The position numbers and the translations under genes are program-made. From Rhizobacter sp. SG703 (GTDB lineage Bacteria > Pseudomonadota > Gammaproteobacteria > Burkholderiales > Burkholderiaceae_C), in assembly GCF_012275445.1 (NCBI RefSeq), contig NZ_JAAZQK010000016.1, positions 62,001-126,000 on the forward strand: a stretch of DNA of 64,000 bases, read 5' to 3'. Under the pieces are notes generated by a model. The model did no database searches. It had not been told where the DNA came from and saw nothing but the letters and a program-made list of their open reading frames with translations. The first letter of the stretch is position 1; each line of letters begins with the position of its first letter. This document shows positions 63,688 through 64,000 of the stretch, one piece after another.

Positions 63688-64000
63688 TCAGGGGTGAACC
63701 GTGGCCGGCAGGTCCTTGCCGTGGTACTTCTTGTAGATCGCGTTCAGGTTGCCGTTCTTCAGGTTGGTCGCGACCCAGTTGTCGACCCAGGCCTTCAGCT
63801 TCGGCTGGTCCTTGTTCAGCGCGATGCCCAGCAGGAAATCCTTCTGGTCGAACTTGCGCTCCCAGTTCAGCTGCGGCGCGCGCTTGACGATCTCGCCCAG
63901 GTTCGACGGCGTGCTCGAGAACGCATCGATCTGGCCGGTCACCGCCGACGTGATCAGCGTCGCGTCGTCTTCGTAGCGCATGATCTCGGCGCCCTTCGCG
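63688..64000 (-). CDS. Amino-acid ABC transporter binding protein (partial, runs off right edge)
   Basis: C-terminal about 104 residues of a family-3 periplasmic binding protein: TSAVTGQIDAFSSTPSNLGE, RKFDQKDFLLGIALNKDQPK, AWVDNWVATNLKNGNLNAIY, KKYHGKDLP. Start and signal peptide lie beyond the window. 24 bp upstream of the NTF2-like lipoprotein on the same strand. Confidence 0.82.
   Translation of the reverse strand, partial: AKGAEIMRYEDDATLITSAVTGQIDAFSSTPSNLGEIVKRAPQLNWERKFDQKDFLLGIALNKDQPKLKAWVDNWVATNLKNGNLNAIYKKYHGKDLPATVHP

Overview
The window looks like a chromosome segment of a high-GC betaproteobacterium, most likely order Burkholderiales (Rubrivivax/Methylibium/Rhizobacter-like). 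The basis is strong G/C third-position bias, the style of the housekeeping genes and the mosaic lambdoid prophage; no species can be named from sequence alone. It has three parts.

(1) About 1-26.7 kb is a prophage whose left end lies outside the window. Leftward genes encode, in transcription order, a CII-like regulator, a C4 zinc-finger protein, a winged-helix replication initiator with eight internal iterons (probable phage origin), DnaB helicase, an unknown protein, small and large terminase, a Mor-type activator, a fused ClpP-protease/major capsid protein, decoration and head-tail proteins, tail tube, a G/G-T tail chaperone with a -1 frameshift, tape measure, and a tail tip resembling that of gene transfer agents (DUF2460, DUF2163, NlpC/P60). 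No portal gene is present where one is expected. Rightward genes are the LexA-like CI repressor, four small overlapping ORFs, an HD hydrolase, a ParB-like protein, a DUF4224 protein and a tyrosine integrase. Between the integrase and the right attachment site lie about 4 kb of visibly more AT-rich cargo: three leftward genes of unknown function and a pair of overlapping paralogous genes.

(2) About 26.7-33.65 kb is a second element. It is bounded by two near-identical 99-100 bp direct repeats (26602-26700 and 33551-33650), each the 3' part of a tRNA-Asn gene plus its terminator. This is the signature of tandem integrations at one tRNA-Asn. It holds a decayed IS256-type transposase fragment, two envelope lipoproteins (DUF4398 and OmpA-like), a small basic protein, two Crp/Fnr-type regulators, an orphan histidine kinase and small unknown genes. 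A palindrome of the form TGTTCGC-NN-GCGAACA occurs upstream of one Crp gene and again upstream of the kinase. No integrase is left.

(3) About 33.65-64 kb is ordinary chromosome. It carries a multi-PAS diguanylate cyclase, a solute-binding lipoprotein, a CPA1 Na+/H+ antiporter, a HAD phosphatase, a SUMF1-fold protein beside a sulfotransferase, and an NMT1-type binding protein followed by a histidine kinase, a response regulator and a hybrid kinase. Next come a nucleoside hydrolase, a DUF3667 membrane protein, a divergent LysR/SDR pair and a seven-gene leftward nucleoside uptake and catabolism operon (deoC, deoA, cdd, BMP-type binding protein, ABC ATPase, two permeases). Two spacers of that operon contain the same three-hairpin element with compensatory base changes. 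zwf, an NTF2-like protein, a DUF4230 protein, a serine hydrolase, a small lipoprotein and a truncated amino-acid binding protein finish the window.
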